Shown here in pieces: positions 45,634 through 54,568 of a DNA stretch of 64,000 nucleotides. The stretch lies in NCBI GenBank assembly GCA_016177845.1, contig JACOUO010000008.1:124001-188000 (forward strand), given 5' to 3'. The notes under the pieces are model-generated. The model made no database searches. It had not been told where the DNA came from and saw nothing but the letters and a program-made list of their open reading frames with translations. Numbering within the stretch: the first letter of the stretch is position 1; each line of letters starts with the position of its first letter. Position numbers and translations under genes: made by a program. The stretch comes from Deltaproteobacteria bacterium (GTDB taxonomy: Bacteria > Desulfobacterota > GWC2-55-46).

Positions 45634-46809
45634 TTACCTGCCGTAAAATTCTTTTATGGTTTGGGCGACTTGCCTTATCTGGTCAAACCTTAGCTCCGGG
45701 AACATCGGAAGTGAAATTATCTCATCGGCATAATTCTCAGTTATTGGAAAATCGCCCCGCCTGTATCCCAATTCTTTAAATGCTTCCTGCAAGTGGTTAG
45801 GTATGGGATAATGAATGCCCGCCGAGATGCCTTTTTCAGAGAGGAAATCCTTTAACGCATCCCTCTCTTCTGCCCTGACAACAAAAAGATGAAAGACATG
45901 CGACTGCTCATCATCAGGCAAACTTGGCAGTTTCACCTCTGGGATACCGCTTAGGAACTCGCAATATCTCTTGGCGTGATTGGCCCTCATCAGGTTCCAT
46001 TTATCCAGAAATCTAAGCTTCACTGATAGAACTGCAGCCTGCATTGTATCAAGCCTGCTGTTATACCCTTTAGAGATGTGATGATATTTGGCTGTCTGGC
46101 CATAGTCCCTTAACATCTTTATTCTTTCTGAAAGTTCTACATTATTTGTCGTCACCGCGCCTCCGTCACCGAAAGCGCCCAGATTCTTTCCCGGATAAAA
46201 GCTGAACGCGGCAATGTCTCCGATAGACCCCGTCCTCTTCTTTGTGCCATTTTTTGAGTTATATACGGCCCCGTGAGCCTGGCAGGAATCTTCGACAATA
46301 AACAGGTTATGCCTTTTCGCTATCTCAGAGATTCCGTCCATATCAGCAGGAAGACCATAGAGGTGCACCGGCATTATTGCCTTTGTCCTTTTGGTTATCG
46401 CCTGCTCAATTTTTTTTATATCGATATTGTATGTACGCGGGTCAATATCTACGAGCACAGGTTTCGCCCCTGTGTATGATATTGCAAGGACTGTAGCTAT
46501 GAATGTATTTGCCTGGGTGATTACTTCATCCCCTTCTCCGAGACCCAATGCCCTGAGTGAGAGGTGAAGCGCCTCTGTGCCGGAGGCAACCCCTGCCGCG
46601 CATTGCACCCCGCAATAATCAGCGAATTCTCTTTCGAATTTTTTGACCTTTTCCCCAAGTATGAAATCGCATGAGCCAAGCACATCTTTTATGCCTGATT
46701 CAACCTCTTTAGATATCTCTGTCAATTGCGCCTTAAGATCTACGAACGGGACTTTGCCGGTTGCCGCACCTTCGATTTTTGCTTGCATTAATCTGGGATT
46801 TATTGCCAT
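45634..46809 (-). CDS. DegT/DnrJ/EryC1-type sugar aminotransferase (WbpE/WlbC-like)
   Basis: 391 residues from ATG 46809, which has GGAGG 5 bases upstream; a start eight codons earlier would overlap the E1 beta stop. PLP enzyme: [10 protein letters not shown] at the N-terminus, [34 protein letters not shown], and [16 protein letters not shown] with the PLP lysine. It transaminates a keto sugar nucleotide with glutamate. Directly downstream of E1 beta and near a Gfo/Idh dehydrogenase and an N-acyltransferase, it fits the second step of a 3-keto, 3-amino, 3-N-acyl route like WlbA-WlbC-WlbB or WbpB-WbpE-WbpD. Confidence 0.85.
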   Translation of the reverse strand: MAINPRLMQAKIEGAATGKVPFVDLKAQLTEISKEVESGIKDVLGSCDFILGEKVKKFEREFADYCGVQCAAGVASGTEALHLSLRALGLGEGDEVITQANTFIATVLAISYTGAKPVLVDIDPRTYNIDIKKIEQAITKRTKAIMPVHLYGLPADMDGISEIAKRHNLFIVEDSCQAHGAVYNSKNGTKKRTGSIGDIAAFSFYPGKNLGAFGDGGAVTTNNVELSERIKMLRDYGQTAKYHHISKGYNSRLDTMQAAVLSVKLRFLDKWNLMRANHAKRYCEFLSGIPEVKLPSLPDDEQSHVFHLFVVRAEERDALKDFLSEKGISAGIHYPIPNHLQEAFKELGYRRGDFPITENYADEIISLPMFPELRFDQIRQVAQTIKEFYGR

Positions 46810-46826
46810 AACAACCTCCGATTGAC

Positions 46827-47810
46827 TCACCATGAAAGTGATTTTTTTACTCCCTCTATAATTGAGCCCTTGCTTGGCAGCACGAATCTTTCAGCCGTAA
46901 GTGAGGCTGGTATCGGCACATCAGCCTTTCCAACCCTTACGATTCGCCCGTCAATATATTGAAGACAATTCTCTATGACCTGACAAGCCACCTCAGCCCC
47001 AACTCCTCCGAATATACTTCCCTCTTCCACAGTTACGAGCCTTCCTGTCTTACTCACGGATTCTATTACAGTTTCAATATCCAGAGGCTTAATGCTCCGC
47101 AGATCAATAAGCTCAGCATCAATCCCGTCCGCCTCAAGGTCTGCCAGGGCTTCCTTTGCCAAGGCAACTCCGTATGAATGGCTGACTATCGTCACATCAC
47201 CGCCTTCTTTTATTACGCGCGCCTTGCCAAGCGGCACCTGCTTGCCGCTTTGAAGCTCAGCTTCCTCTTCCAGGTTATACAAAAGCTTATGCTCAACGAA
47301 AATCACCGGGTTATTGTCATATACTGCCGAAAGGAAGCACCCGTACGCATCTTCCACACTGCTTGGAGCGACTATTTTTACTCCCGGTATGCTCATGAAA
47401 AGATTTTCCATTGCCTTTGAATGGCTCGGCCCATAGCCTCTGTAACCGCCCGCAGGCGTTCTCACCACTATGGGGCAGGCTATCTGACCGCCGTACATGT
47501 AGTGAATATTTGCCGCGTGATTTATTATTTGGTCCATTGCAAGCGTCATGAAATCCATGAACATGATCTCAGTGATCACCCTATACCCTGTCATTGATAG
47601 GCCGACAGCAACCCCTGTGAAGCTGCCTTCTGAAATCGGGGTGGATATGACCCTTGTCGGATACTTTTTATAGAGGTCGGCTGATACTCCGAATGCGCCT
47701 CCATAAGCTGAGATGTCTTCTCCGAGGAATACAGTTTTCTCATCGCTTCCTAGCGCGTAGTCGAGCGCCTTATATATTGCCTTGCGGTAAGAGATCTTCT
47801 CTTTGCGCAT
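46827..47810 (-). CDS. 2-oxoacid dehydrogenase E1 component, beta subunit
   Basis: 327 residues from ATG 47810. The open frame extends to 47876, but the shorter start matches other E1 beta N-termini ([16 protein letters not shown]), gives the usual length, and has AAGGAG just before it. Even so it overlaps E1 alpha by 41 bases. Motifs: [46 protein letters not shown] and [15 protein letters not shown], then the C-terminal transketolase domain. With E1 alpha it forms an alpha2beta2 TPP enzyme that decarboxylates a 2-oxoacid and reductively acylates a lipoyl group. Found within glycan genes, not with lpd or a normal E2. Confidence 0.9.
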   Translation of the reverse strand: MRKEKISYRKAIYKALDYALGSDEKTVFLGEDISAYGGAFGVSADLYKKYPTRVISTPISEGSFTGVAVGLSMTGYRVITEIMFMDFMTLAMDQIINHAANIHYMYGGQIACPIVVRTPAGGYRGYGPSHSKAMENLFMSIPGVKIVAPSSVEDAYGCFLSAVYDNNPVIFVEHKLLYNLEEEAELQSGKQVPLGKARVIKEGGDVTIVSHSYGVALAKEALADLEADGIDAELIDLRSIKPLDIETVIESVSKTGRLVTVEEGSIFGGVGAEVACQVIENCLQYIDGRIVRVGKADVPIPASLTAERFVLPSKGSIIEGVKKSLSW

Positions 47811-48741
47811 ATGCTCCTTCCAGTGCTTCTTCAACTCCGGGGTCTTCCCCTGCAACCGCAACTTCATAAGCGTCATCTACTGATGCCTTTATGGAGCGTT
47901 TGATAACCTCAATCTCACCCTGAGAGATAACCTCAAGGAGCTTAAGCTCCATTTTCGGTAATGGGTCTTTCTGTTTCCACGCGGCTTCCTCTTCTCTTGT
48001 CCTGTATAATCTTGCGTCACTCTTTGAATGCCCGCAGAACCTGTATGTCTTGGCTTCAATCAAGGCAGGCCCGCCGCCCTGCCGTATTTTCTCAGCTATT
48101 TTTTTCGTATTCTCAAAGACCCTTCCCGCATCCATTCCGTCAATTATCACGGAAGGTATTCCGAAAGACGCTGCCCTCAAAGCCACATCATCGAATTTTG
48201 AGATATCAGAAAACCTCGTTGACATGGCATACATATTGTTCTCGCACACAAAGAGGATTGGAAGATTCCAGATGGATGCCATATTGAGCGATTCATGAAA
48301 GGTGCCCTGATTCGATGCGCCCTCACCGAAGAAGCAGACCGCTATCCTGTCTTCGCCCGATAGTTTGATGGAAAGCGCGGCTCCCGCAGCAATTGGCAGC
48401 CCCCCTCCTGTAATACCGTTTGTGCCGAGAAAGTTGAGCTCCATTACGCAGAGGTGCTGTGTTCCACCCCTGCCCTTGCAGTAGCCTTCCCGTTTGCCAA
48501 GAAGCTCTGAAAAAATCTTTGTAATGTCCGCGCCTTTGGCAATCAGGTGCCCATGACCTCTATGGGTGCTTACAATGTAATCATCCTGCCGCAGCGCACC
48601 CACTACTCCTACTGCGGTTGCCTCTTGCCCAATGCACAGGTGCGTTGTTCCTCCGAGCAGCCCGCGGGAGAAGAGCCAGTCAACCTTTTCCTCAAAAAAC
48701 CTGATGGTAAGCGCCTTTTTATAAAATTCGAGTATGTCCAT
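47770..48741 (-). CDS. 2-oxoacid dehydrogenase E1 component, alpha subunit
   Basis: 323 residues, full length for PdhA/AcoA-type subunits. TPP site: GEGASNQGTFHESLN to ENN (the GDG-x~27-NN motif, with Glu for the middle Asp); HRGHGHLIAKG and KGRGGTQH upstream; a YRFCGHSKSD phosphorylation-loop-like segment later. With E1 beta it should decarboxylate pyruvate or another 2-oxoacid. Its partner E2 appears to be the lipoyl-acyltransferase fusion 18 bases upstream. It overlaps E1 beta. The 2-oxoacid cannot be told from sequence alone. Confidence 0.9.
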   Translation of the reverse strand: MDILEFYKKALTIRFFEEKVDWLFSRGLLGGTTHLCIGQEATAVGVVGALRQDDYIVSTHRGHGHLIAKGADITKIFSELLGKREGYCKGRGGTQHLCVMELNFLGTNGITGGGLPIAAGAALSIKLSGEDRIAVCFFGEGASNQGTFHESLNMASIWNLPILFVCENNMYAMSTRFSDISKFDDVALRAASFGIPSVIIDGMDAGRVFENTKKIAEKIRQGGGPALIEAKTYRFCGHSKSDARLYRTREEEAAWKQKDPLPKMELKLLEVISQGEIEVIKRSIKASVDDAYEVAVAGEDPGVEEALEGAYAQREDLLPQGNI

Positions 48742-48759
48742 TTATATTCCGTATATTTT

Positions 48760-49905
48760 TTATATTCCTCTAAAGCTCTTACCGATTATCTTTGCAGGGT
48801 TTCCGCTAACTACAACATCATCGGGGAAATCGCACATAACGGCTGAGCCCGGCGTTATGACCACATTTTTTCCGATCGTAACCTGCGAGTTTATGGAAGC
48901 CCCCACGCCTACAAGCACATTTCCCTCAAGCCTTACTATTCCTGATAAAGAACACCCCGGTGAAAGATGCGAATGGTCTCCTATGTGGCAGTCATGACTC
49001 ACAACTGCACCTGTATCGATAATGACTCCGCTGCCTACAAATGTGTCCGGCCCAAGGATACTGCCTGCCTCGACAAAAGCCCCGCTTGAGATAGTAACCC
49101 CGTCAGAGACAATCGCCCTTTTGTCTACAAGCGGCATCAACTCAATAAAAGGGGCCGCGCTTTGGATCTTCTCGATCAATTTTCTTCTGTACTCTGAGTG
49201 AAGAGAGATCACTATACTGTCCACCTCGCCCTTTGAGGCAAACTCCAAAAAATCCATCCAGCTGCCGAGGACCTTAAGCCCGAGCATTTCTTTATCCTTC
49301 ACAGCCCTGTTATCGTCGAACAGCCCGATAAGCTCATAACTGCCATAGAACTTAAGAAGCTCCTTTGCCTGCTTTGCCCCGAGCCCCGCGCCGTAGATAG
49401 CTACCTTTTTGCGGTTCAGGAATTCCTTAACAACCTTTTCATCAACGATGTCCGCCCCCGATGCAGCAGATATTTCAGCTATATCCAGTTTTAATTCAGA
49501 GCAAAGCCGCTTTGCCGCAGGCGTAGCCGCAACCTGCTTCCTGTGCGGTTCATTTTGTTTTTTTACGGTAGAGTTGAACAACTCCTCCCTTTTCTGCTCG
49601 TGATATCTCTTTTCCTTTTTCCGGGGCGCTGAGACCTTTTTTACATGTGTATCAATATCATCGTGCAAAGCCTCAGATAGTATTGCGACAGGCTCAGTGA
49701 ACTTTGCTTCATCCCCTGCCTTTCGAAATATCTTTCGCAGAAATCCGTCTGCCTCTGACTCAACTTCGAAGATTGCCTTTGAAGTCTCTACAAGCAGGAG
49801 CACATCGCCTTTTTTAATCCTGTCGCCTTCGCGGCTGCGCCATTCAACGATTTTACCGTCCTCTATGTTTGTGCCAAGTTTCGGCAGTATCACTTCATGT
49901 ATCAT
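48760..49905 (-). CDS. Lipoyl-PSBD-NeuD/PglD acyltransferase fusion (E2-like sugar N-acyltransferase)
   Basis: 381 residues with a most unusual order. Residues 1-77: lipoyl domain of E2 type, VETSKA with lipoylation Lys43. Residues 78-126: charged linker. Residues 127-163: peripheral-subunit-binding domain (TPAAKRLCSELKLDI to VVKEF), which in E2 proteins docks E1 or E3. Residues 166-240: Rossmann-type nucleotide-sugar domain (VAIYGAGLGAKQAKEL, LFDDN). Residues 265-375: left-handed beta-helix with SHDC (His304, matching the PglD general base His125) and HSHLSPG (His313). The E2 catalytic CAT domain is missing. E1 alpha and beta follow directly. Known: NeuD/PglD/WbpD enzymes use acetyl-CoA. Inference: here the acyl group arrives on Lys43-lipoate made by E1. 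Confidence 0.9.
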   Translation of the reverse strand: MIHEVILPKLGTNIEDGKIVEWRSREGDRIKKGDVLLLVETSKAIFEVESEADGFLRKIFRKAGDEAKFTEPVAILSEALHDDIDTHVKKVSAPRKKEKRYHEQKREELFNSTVKKQNEPHRKQVAATPAAKRLCSELKLDIAEISAASGADIVDEKVVKEFLNRKKVAIYGAGLGAKQAKELLKFYGSYELIGLFDDNRAVKDKEMLGLKVLGSWMDFLEFASKGEVDSIVISLHSEYRRKLIEKIQSAAPFIELMPLVDKRAIVSDGVTISSGAFVEAGSILGPDTFVGSGVIIDTGAVVSHDCHIGDHSHLSPGCSLSGIVRLEGNVLVGVGASINSQVTIGKNVVITPGSAVMCDFPDDVVVSGNPAKIIGKSFRGI

Positions 49906-49925
49906 CTATTCTCTCCTGCTTTTCT

Positions 49926-50954
49926 TTAAGCCCTTGCCCCAAGACGCGCGGTCTGGACAGGCGCGCCCTGCATCTTGAGCGATTCGTCCACAGCAAGCAT
50001 TGCTTTGACAACATCGAGCCCCATAAGCCCGTCTGACACAGGGTTTCTGTTATTGCTGACGCAATCTATGAAATGGAGGCACTGTTCTTTCAAAGGCTCT
50101 GTTGTCTCCACCCTGGGGCTCATGATATCTCCATCGCGCATAAGAAGCCTGAACTCGCCAAAGCTCTCCGCCTCGGTATCTTTGATAACGCCCTTGTCAA
50201 AGACCTTTACGCGTTCAAGGCTGTCGAGGTCATTGAAAGTTATCCGTCTGCGGCTACCCACAGCCACAACCTCTCTTACCTTATAGGGGTCTGCCCAGCT
50301 TACATGAATGTTTGCTATGACATTGTCCGGATAGCCGAGCGTGATAAACCCGACATCCTCCCTGCCGTTCTCAAAGAGTTTTACGCCCGTAGCGCTTACC
50401 CAATCCGGAGTCTTATCGAGCAGAAAATTAAAAATCGAGACATCATGCGGCGCAAGGTCCCATATGGCGTTTACATCATGCCTTATAGGGCCCATATTCG
50501 TGCGGGTTGCGTGAAGGTAGTAAATCTTTCCGAAGGAATCATCCCTTAAAAAGTTCTTCAAAGTCTTGATGCCTGAATTGAATATAAAAGTATGGCCGAC
50601 CATCAGTATTTTTTTCTTTGCTGCTGCAAGCTCTATCATCTCTTCGGTATCTTCTATGGTAAGGGCTACGGGCTTTTCAACAAGCACATGCTTGCCTGCA
50701 AGTAAGCACTTTCTTACCACCTCATAATGTTCAGCGGCAGGAGTAGCGACAACAACAGCATCGATATCAGGACAATTCAGTATCTCATTTATCGTCTTTG
50801 CGGCCTTTACTGTCGGAAACCTGTGCACAAGCCTTTTGAGGCTCAGTTCATCTTTGTCAAATGCCCAGTCAACCCTTGTTGATGTCAGCTCCTCGAATAT
50901 GCGAACATAATTCACGCCCCATCTTCCGCACCCTACTACGGCTACATTCATCAT
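49926..50954 (-). CDS. Gfo/Idh/MocA oxidoreductase, sugar-nucleotide 3-dehydrogenase-like
   Basis: 342 residues from ATG 50954 (GGGAG 7 bases upstream; Met at 50951 also possible). A longer frame to 51020 would run into the radical SAM gene and has no site. NAD(P) loop VAVVGCGRWGVNY, catalytic EKPVALT, and GPIRHDVNAIWDLAPHDVSI, the block seen in WlbA/WbpB-like UDP-GlcNAc(A) 3-dehydrogenases. It should oxidise C3 of a nucleotide sugar so the DegT enzyme can aminate it. 21 bases before the lipoyl fusion gene, same strand. Confidence 0.85.
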   Translation of the reverse strand: MMNVAVVGCGRWGVNYVRIFEELTSTRVDWAFDKDELSLKRLVHRFPTVKAAKTINEILNCPDIDAVVVATPAAEHYEVVRKCLLAGKHVLVEKPVALTIEDTEEMIELAAAKKKILMVGHTFIFNSGIKTLKNFLRDDSFGKIYYLHATRTNMGPIRHDVNAIWDLAPHDVSIFNFLLDKTPDWVSATGVKLFENGREDVGFITLGYPDNVIANIHVSWADPYKVREVVAVGSRRRITFNDLDSLERVKVFDKGVIKDTEAESFGEFRLLMRDGDIMSPRVETTEPLKEQCLHFIDCVSNNRNPVSDGLMGLDVVKAMLAVDESLKMQGAPVQTARLGARA

Positions 50955-50970
50955 TTCAGTTCTCCCGTCT

Positions 50971-52497
50971 TTAATTGCAATTTGCGTTAACGCCGGTTCT
51001 GCCGAACTTCGCTTTGCCATTTTTAAAATCCATCAAATGCCCCATCACCTTTCCGGCTGCCCTGAAAAAATACCTGACATCATCAGTATCCCTTACTGCC
51101 AAAAACCTCCTCAGTAAAAATTCAGGATTGAAGGCTGTGGAATAAATCTTCTGCACAAGATTGGGAACCTCAGATTCCGGATACAAGGTGTTTACTACAG
51201 AGCCCCTCATATCAAATGCGTCCCAGTCCTCTGTTGAAAGAAAACCGTTCTCCCTGCAATATTTGTATAGGGGCGTGCCCGGATATGGGATTACAATGGT
51301 AGCCTGAACTGTCCACGCAAGCCCCTTTCTCAAAAGCCATTTACCGAACTTTATTGTATTTAAAGCCTCTTCGTAGGTTTCCCACGGATAGCCGAACATT
51401 ATTGTTATGTGCGGATAAAGTCCTGCTGCCCTGGCATTCCTGCATGACTCAATGATTTTTTCAACGGTCACTCCCTTATCAAGCCTGTCAAGCGTGCCCT
51501 GATTGGCTGATTCAAGACCAAATAGGAGCAGCCTGAAACCGGCCTTTTTCATCAGCCTGTAATCTTCTTTTTTAACTGCTCCAAAGCGCATGTTGCAGTT
51601 CATCGATAATTTCCGGTTAAGGCCGCTCTCTATCATCCCGTTGCAGAAGTATCTCAGCCACTCCCCTACAGGGAATGTCCCTGTGTCATCCATGATCTCT
51701 TTTATCCCGTAATCAGCAGAGAGCCTGCTTACTTCTTCTAAAAGCGAATCAGGCTTTCTCACCCTGTATTTAGGGTAGAGTGTCGTCCACGAACAAAAAC
51801 TGCATTTTCCCCACCAGCAATCCCGTCCTGCCATTGTGTATGTTCCGGGAAGCTTTTTATAATTTCCGTTCTTCTCACTGTAGAGCCGCCATTTGGTAAG
51901 ATCACGGTCTATAAGCGGCAGGCCGTTTAAATCATGTTCCAGCCTGAACTCACCTGTGCTTTTTATCTCTTCTCCGTCCCTGTACCAGATACCCGGCTCA
52001 AGTTCTGTCCTGCTCCCGTTTACTTCTGAAAGGCTTCTGCAGATATTAAGGAGCAGAAAATCGTAATCTCCGCCTGTAAGCACGAAATCAACCGGGCTTT
52101 TCTCCATCGACTCACGGGGAAATGCCGTCACATGGTCTCCCATAAGGACAACAACAGGATTCCAATCAAATTTTTTAAGTTCTCTTACAATCTCCCAGTG
52201 CCTTTTGATGACAGGCGTTTTTGACTCTATCGCAATGAGAGCGGGCTTCTTATCCTTTATTCCATTCAACCATTCAGCATATGTCTTGCACTCGCTTATG
52301 GCATCATCCCAAATTACTTCAAAGCCGTTTTTCTTAAGCAGGGTGGCGGCAGACGCCGGCACAATGGGGTAGATATAAGTCGGGCTGTTAAACCATTGGA
52401 ACTGCCTGTTCTGAGTAAGCAGGGGCACACCAAAGCCGCTCTCAAGCGGCGGATACGAAATCGATATTTTTTTTATTCTTCTATCCGGCAACTTCAA
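50971..52497 (-). CDS. B12-binding-domain radical SAM protein with CX4CX2C
   Basis: 508 residues. B12-like N-terminal domain about 1-160, then Cys227, Cys232, Cys235 (CWWGKCSFC), which has four rather than three residues in the first gap; LFGLESANQGTLDRLDKG follows. This CWWGKC form is a variation of the canonical radical SAM motif. The start is TTG 52497; a second TTG two codons on (52491) has a better-spaced AGGGG and may be the real one. It overlaps the GT2 gene by 17 bases. Substrate unknown; located just before the Gfo/Idh and lipoyl fusion genes. Confidence 0.82.
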   Translation of the reverse strand: MKLPDRRIKKISISYPPLESGFGVPLLTQNRQFQWFNSPTYIYPIVPASAATLLKKNGFEVIWDDAISECKTYAEWLNGIKDKKPALIAIESKTPVIKRHWEIVRELKKFDWNPVVVLMGDHVTAFPRESMEKSPVDFVLTGGDYDFLLLNICRSLSEVNGSRTELEPGIWYRDGEEIKSTGEFRLEHDLNGLPLIDRDLTKWRLYSEKNGNYKKLPGTYTMAGRDCWWGKCSFCSWTTLYPKYRVRKPDSLLEEVSRLSADYGIKEIMDDTGTFPVGEWLRYFCNGMIESGLNRKLSMNCNMRFGAVKKEDYRLMKKAGFRLLLFGLESANQGTLDRLDKGVTVEKIIESCRNARAAGLYPHITIMFGYPWETYEEALNTIKFGKWLLRKGLAWTVQATIVIPYPGTPLYKYCRENGFLSTEDWDAFDMRGSVVNTLYPESEVPNLVQKIYSTAFNPEFLLRRFLAVRDTDDVRYFFRAAGKVMGHLMDFKNGKAKFGRTGVNANCN

Positions 52498-53455
52498 TCC
52501 CCTTTCGCTTTAAAAGCAGGCCCCTTATAAAATTGAACCCGTAGGTAATATGGGTCAGAAAAATACCTATGAATGTTATTACGCCTACTGTTATGTCCCT
52601 GTACGAAATGACAGCCATAAGCGAGGCTGTTAAAAGGGCCGCAAGGTATATGGAAAAAACCCCGCTCCATGCAATGAATGCGGTTTTAGAAACAACAGGT
52701 ACAAAAAAGCCCGCGATTATGAAAAGTAAAAAAAGACTTGGGATAAAATACCCCGCCTTCAATGAAGTATCGGGAAATGCCTTCACAAAATATCCTCTCT
52801 GAAGCGCATATCTTGATACCTGTTTCAGATGAGGCAGGAATAGCGGTCTTCTGTGATGATAGACAAGCACCTCAGGGTCATAGACTATCTTAAGCCCGAG
52901 TTTTTTTGTTATATCAAGGCAGAGCTTTGTATCCTCGCCCGGCCAATAGGCGGTATCAAAGCCGCCAAGCTCTTCAAAAACATCTTTTCTCACAAACAGG
53001 TTTACGGTCGGGAAATCATCCACATCCCTCCTGTACGAAGGGATATAGCGGTAGATATAATTCGAGCTTGTAAGCCTTGAGGAGAAGACCGCGCCTGAGG
53101 CCTTCTGGAGCTTTGAATTGTTGTACGGCGTCACGGCAGGACCTCCCACGGCAGCGACATTTTCATCCATAAAATGCGTTGCTGCATTTTTAAGCCAGTC
53201 ATGGCGGGGGTAAGCATCGTCATCGAGAAAAGCGAGTACCTCGCCTGTTGCGTGCCTTATCGCCAGATCCCTTTTCTCAGCAGGCCCTATAGGCCCTGTG
53301 GGAATTACCTTTGTATTGTGAAGCATAATCTCTGAGTCCTTGTCAGGATAAACAATGACTTCATAGTCATCGTAATCGAGCCTTCTTATATGCTCGTTTG
53401 ACTGCTTTATGTAGCCGTTAATTTCCTTTACAGGAATGATTATCGAAAACCTCAT
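52481..53455 (-). CDS. GT2 glycosyltransferase with C-terminal membrane segments
   Basis: 324 residues. RFSIIIPVKEINGYI, then EVLAFLDDDAYP as the DXD metal site near residue 80, and GGFDTAYWPGEDTKLC with the conserved ED. The last about 100 residues contain two or three hydrophobic helices (residues 237-256, 262-300) that fix it to the membrane. Probably adds a sugar to a lipid-linked oligosaccharide on the cytosolic side. ATG 53455. Confidence 0.8.
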   Translation of the reverse strand: MRFSIIIPVKEINGYIKQSNEHIRRLDYDDYEVIVYPDKDSEIMLHNTKVIPTGPIGPAEKRDLAIRHATGEVLAFLDDDAYPRHDWLKNAATHFMDENVAAVGGPAVTPYNNSKLQKASGAVFSSRLTSSNYIYRYIPSYRRDVDDFPTVNLFVRKDVFEELGGFDTAYWPGEDTKLCLDITKKLGLKIVYDPEVLVYHHRRPLFLPHLKQVSRYALQRGYFVKAFPDTSLKAGYFIPSLFLLFIIAGFFVPVVSKTAFIAWSGVFSIYLAALLTASLMAVISYRDITVGVITFIGIFLTHITYGFNFIRGLLLKRKGIEVAG

Positions 53456-53477
53456 TATCGCCCTCGTGAGCCAGAGA

Positions 53478-54551
53478 TTAAGCTACACTGTCCTGCAGCA
53501 CGCTCTTTTGCATCTCGTATATTTCCCTGATAATTAGCTCGCTGTCATATGCCTGCTTCCATTCAGGGTAATGCTTTTTGAACTTGTCCATCCCTGATAT
53601 CCACCAGATGTGGTCGCCTGCCCTGTTCCTGTCAATGTACTCAAAATAAAGTTTTTTGCCTGTTATCTGCATCGAAAGCTCGATTGCCTCAAGCATTGAA
53701 ATATTGCTGAATCTGCCGCCCCCGATATTGTAGACTTCGCCTGAGCGGGGTTTCTGATAAAAGTGGTAGAAGGCATTGATGAGGTCGCTTGAGTGAATAT
53801 TATCCCTGACCTGTTTTCCCTTGTAGCCGTATATCTCGTATTTCTTGCCTGTGATTACGCAGCGCACAAGATATGAAAGAAAACCGTGAAGCTTTGTGCC
53901 TGAATGCGCGGGCCCTGTCAGGCACCCTCCCCTGAAACAGGCTGTCTTAAGGCCGAAGTACCTGCCATACTCCTGCACAAGCACATCAGCAGCGACCTTT
54001 GACGCGCCAAAGAGGCTGTGCATTGACCTGTCAATGGACATGGTTTCATCAATGCCTTGCTGCCAGCGGTTATCAGGGTCTATTTCAAAACGGGTCTCAA
54101 GCTCAACGAGAGGCAGTTTATTCGGCAAGTCGCCATAGACCTTATTTGTCGAAGTGAATATGAACACAGCCTCAGGCGCATATTTCCTGTAGTTCTCAAG
54201 CATGACCTGTGTGCCTACCGCATTGACCGAGAAATCCTTGAACGGATCAGTCGCAGCCCAGTCATGCGAGGGTTGCGCCGCCGTATGGACTATAAGCGAG
54301 ATATCCCTGCCGTACTTTTTAAATGTCTCCTTGATCCCGTTATTATCGCGGATGTCAGCGTCGCAATGCGTATAGTTTGCATAGCTCTTTTCCAGTAGCA
54401 GCCTCATCCATTCTGTTGAGGAATCATCGCCAAAGAACTCACGGCGCATGTTATTATCAATGCCAATTACATCGAATTTCTTTTCACAGAAGAACCTGAC
54501 TGTTTCGGACCCTACAAGGCCCGCTGACCCTGTTACCAATACAACAGACAT
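53478..54551 (-). CDS. CDP-tyvelose 2-epimerase-like SDR (RfbE family)
   Basis: 357 residues. [18 protein letters not shown] binds [15 protein letters not shown] is the RfbE-family signature near residue 30; [14 protein letters not shown] and [17 protein letters not shown] follow. In the usual Tyr-x3-Lys site the Tyr is replaced by Phe: SLFGASK, Phe181 and Lys185. RfbE catalyses C2 epimerisation of CDP-paratose; the real substrate here is unknown. ATG 54551. Confidence 0.78.
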   Translation of the reverse strand: MSVVLVTGSAGLVGSETVRFFCEKKFDVIGIDNNMRREFFGDDSSTEWMRLLLEKSYANYTHCDADIRDNNGIKETFKKYGRDISLIVHTAAQPSHDWAATDPFKDFSVNAVGTQVMLENYRKYAPEAVFIFTSTNKVYGDLPNKLPLVELETRFEIDPDNRWQQGIDETMSIDRSMHSLFGASKVAADVLVQEYGRYFGLKTACFRGGCLTGPAHSGTKLHGFLSYLVRCVITGKKYEIYGYKGKQVRDNIHSSDLINAFYHFYQKPRSGEVYNIGGGRFSNISMLEAIELSMQITGKKLYFEYIDRNRAGDHIWWISGMDKFKKHYPEWKQAYDSELIIREIYEMQKSVLQDSVA

Positions 54552-54568
54552 TTTCTTTCTCCTCAGTT

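Noticed and set aside
47811-47876. 22-residue N-terminal extension of E1 beta
   Set aside because: Would deepen the overlap with E1 alpha to 107 bases, has no homologous counterpart in E1 beta proteins, and the internal ATG 47810 has AAGGAG.
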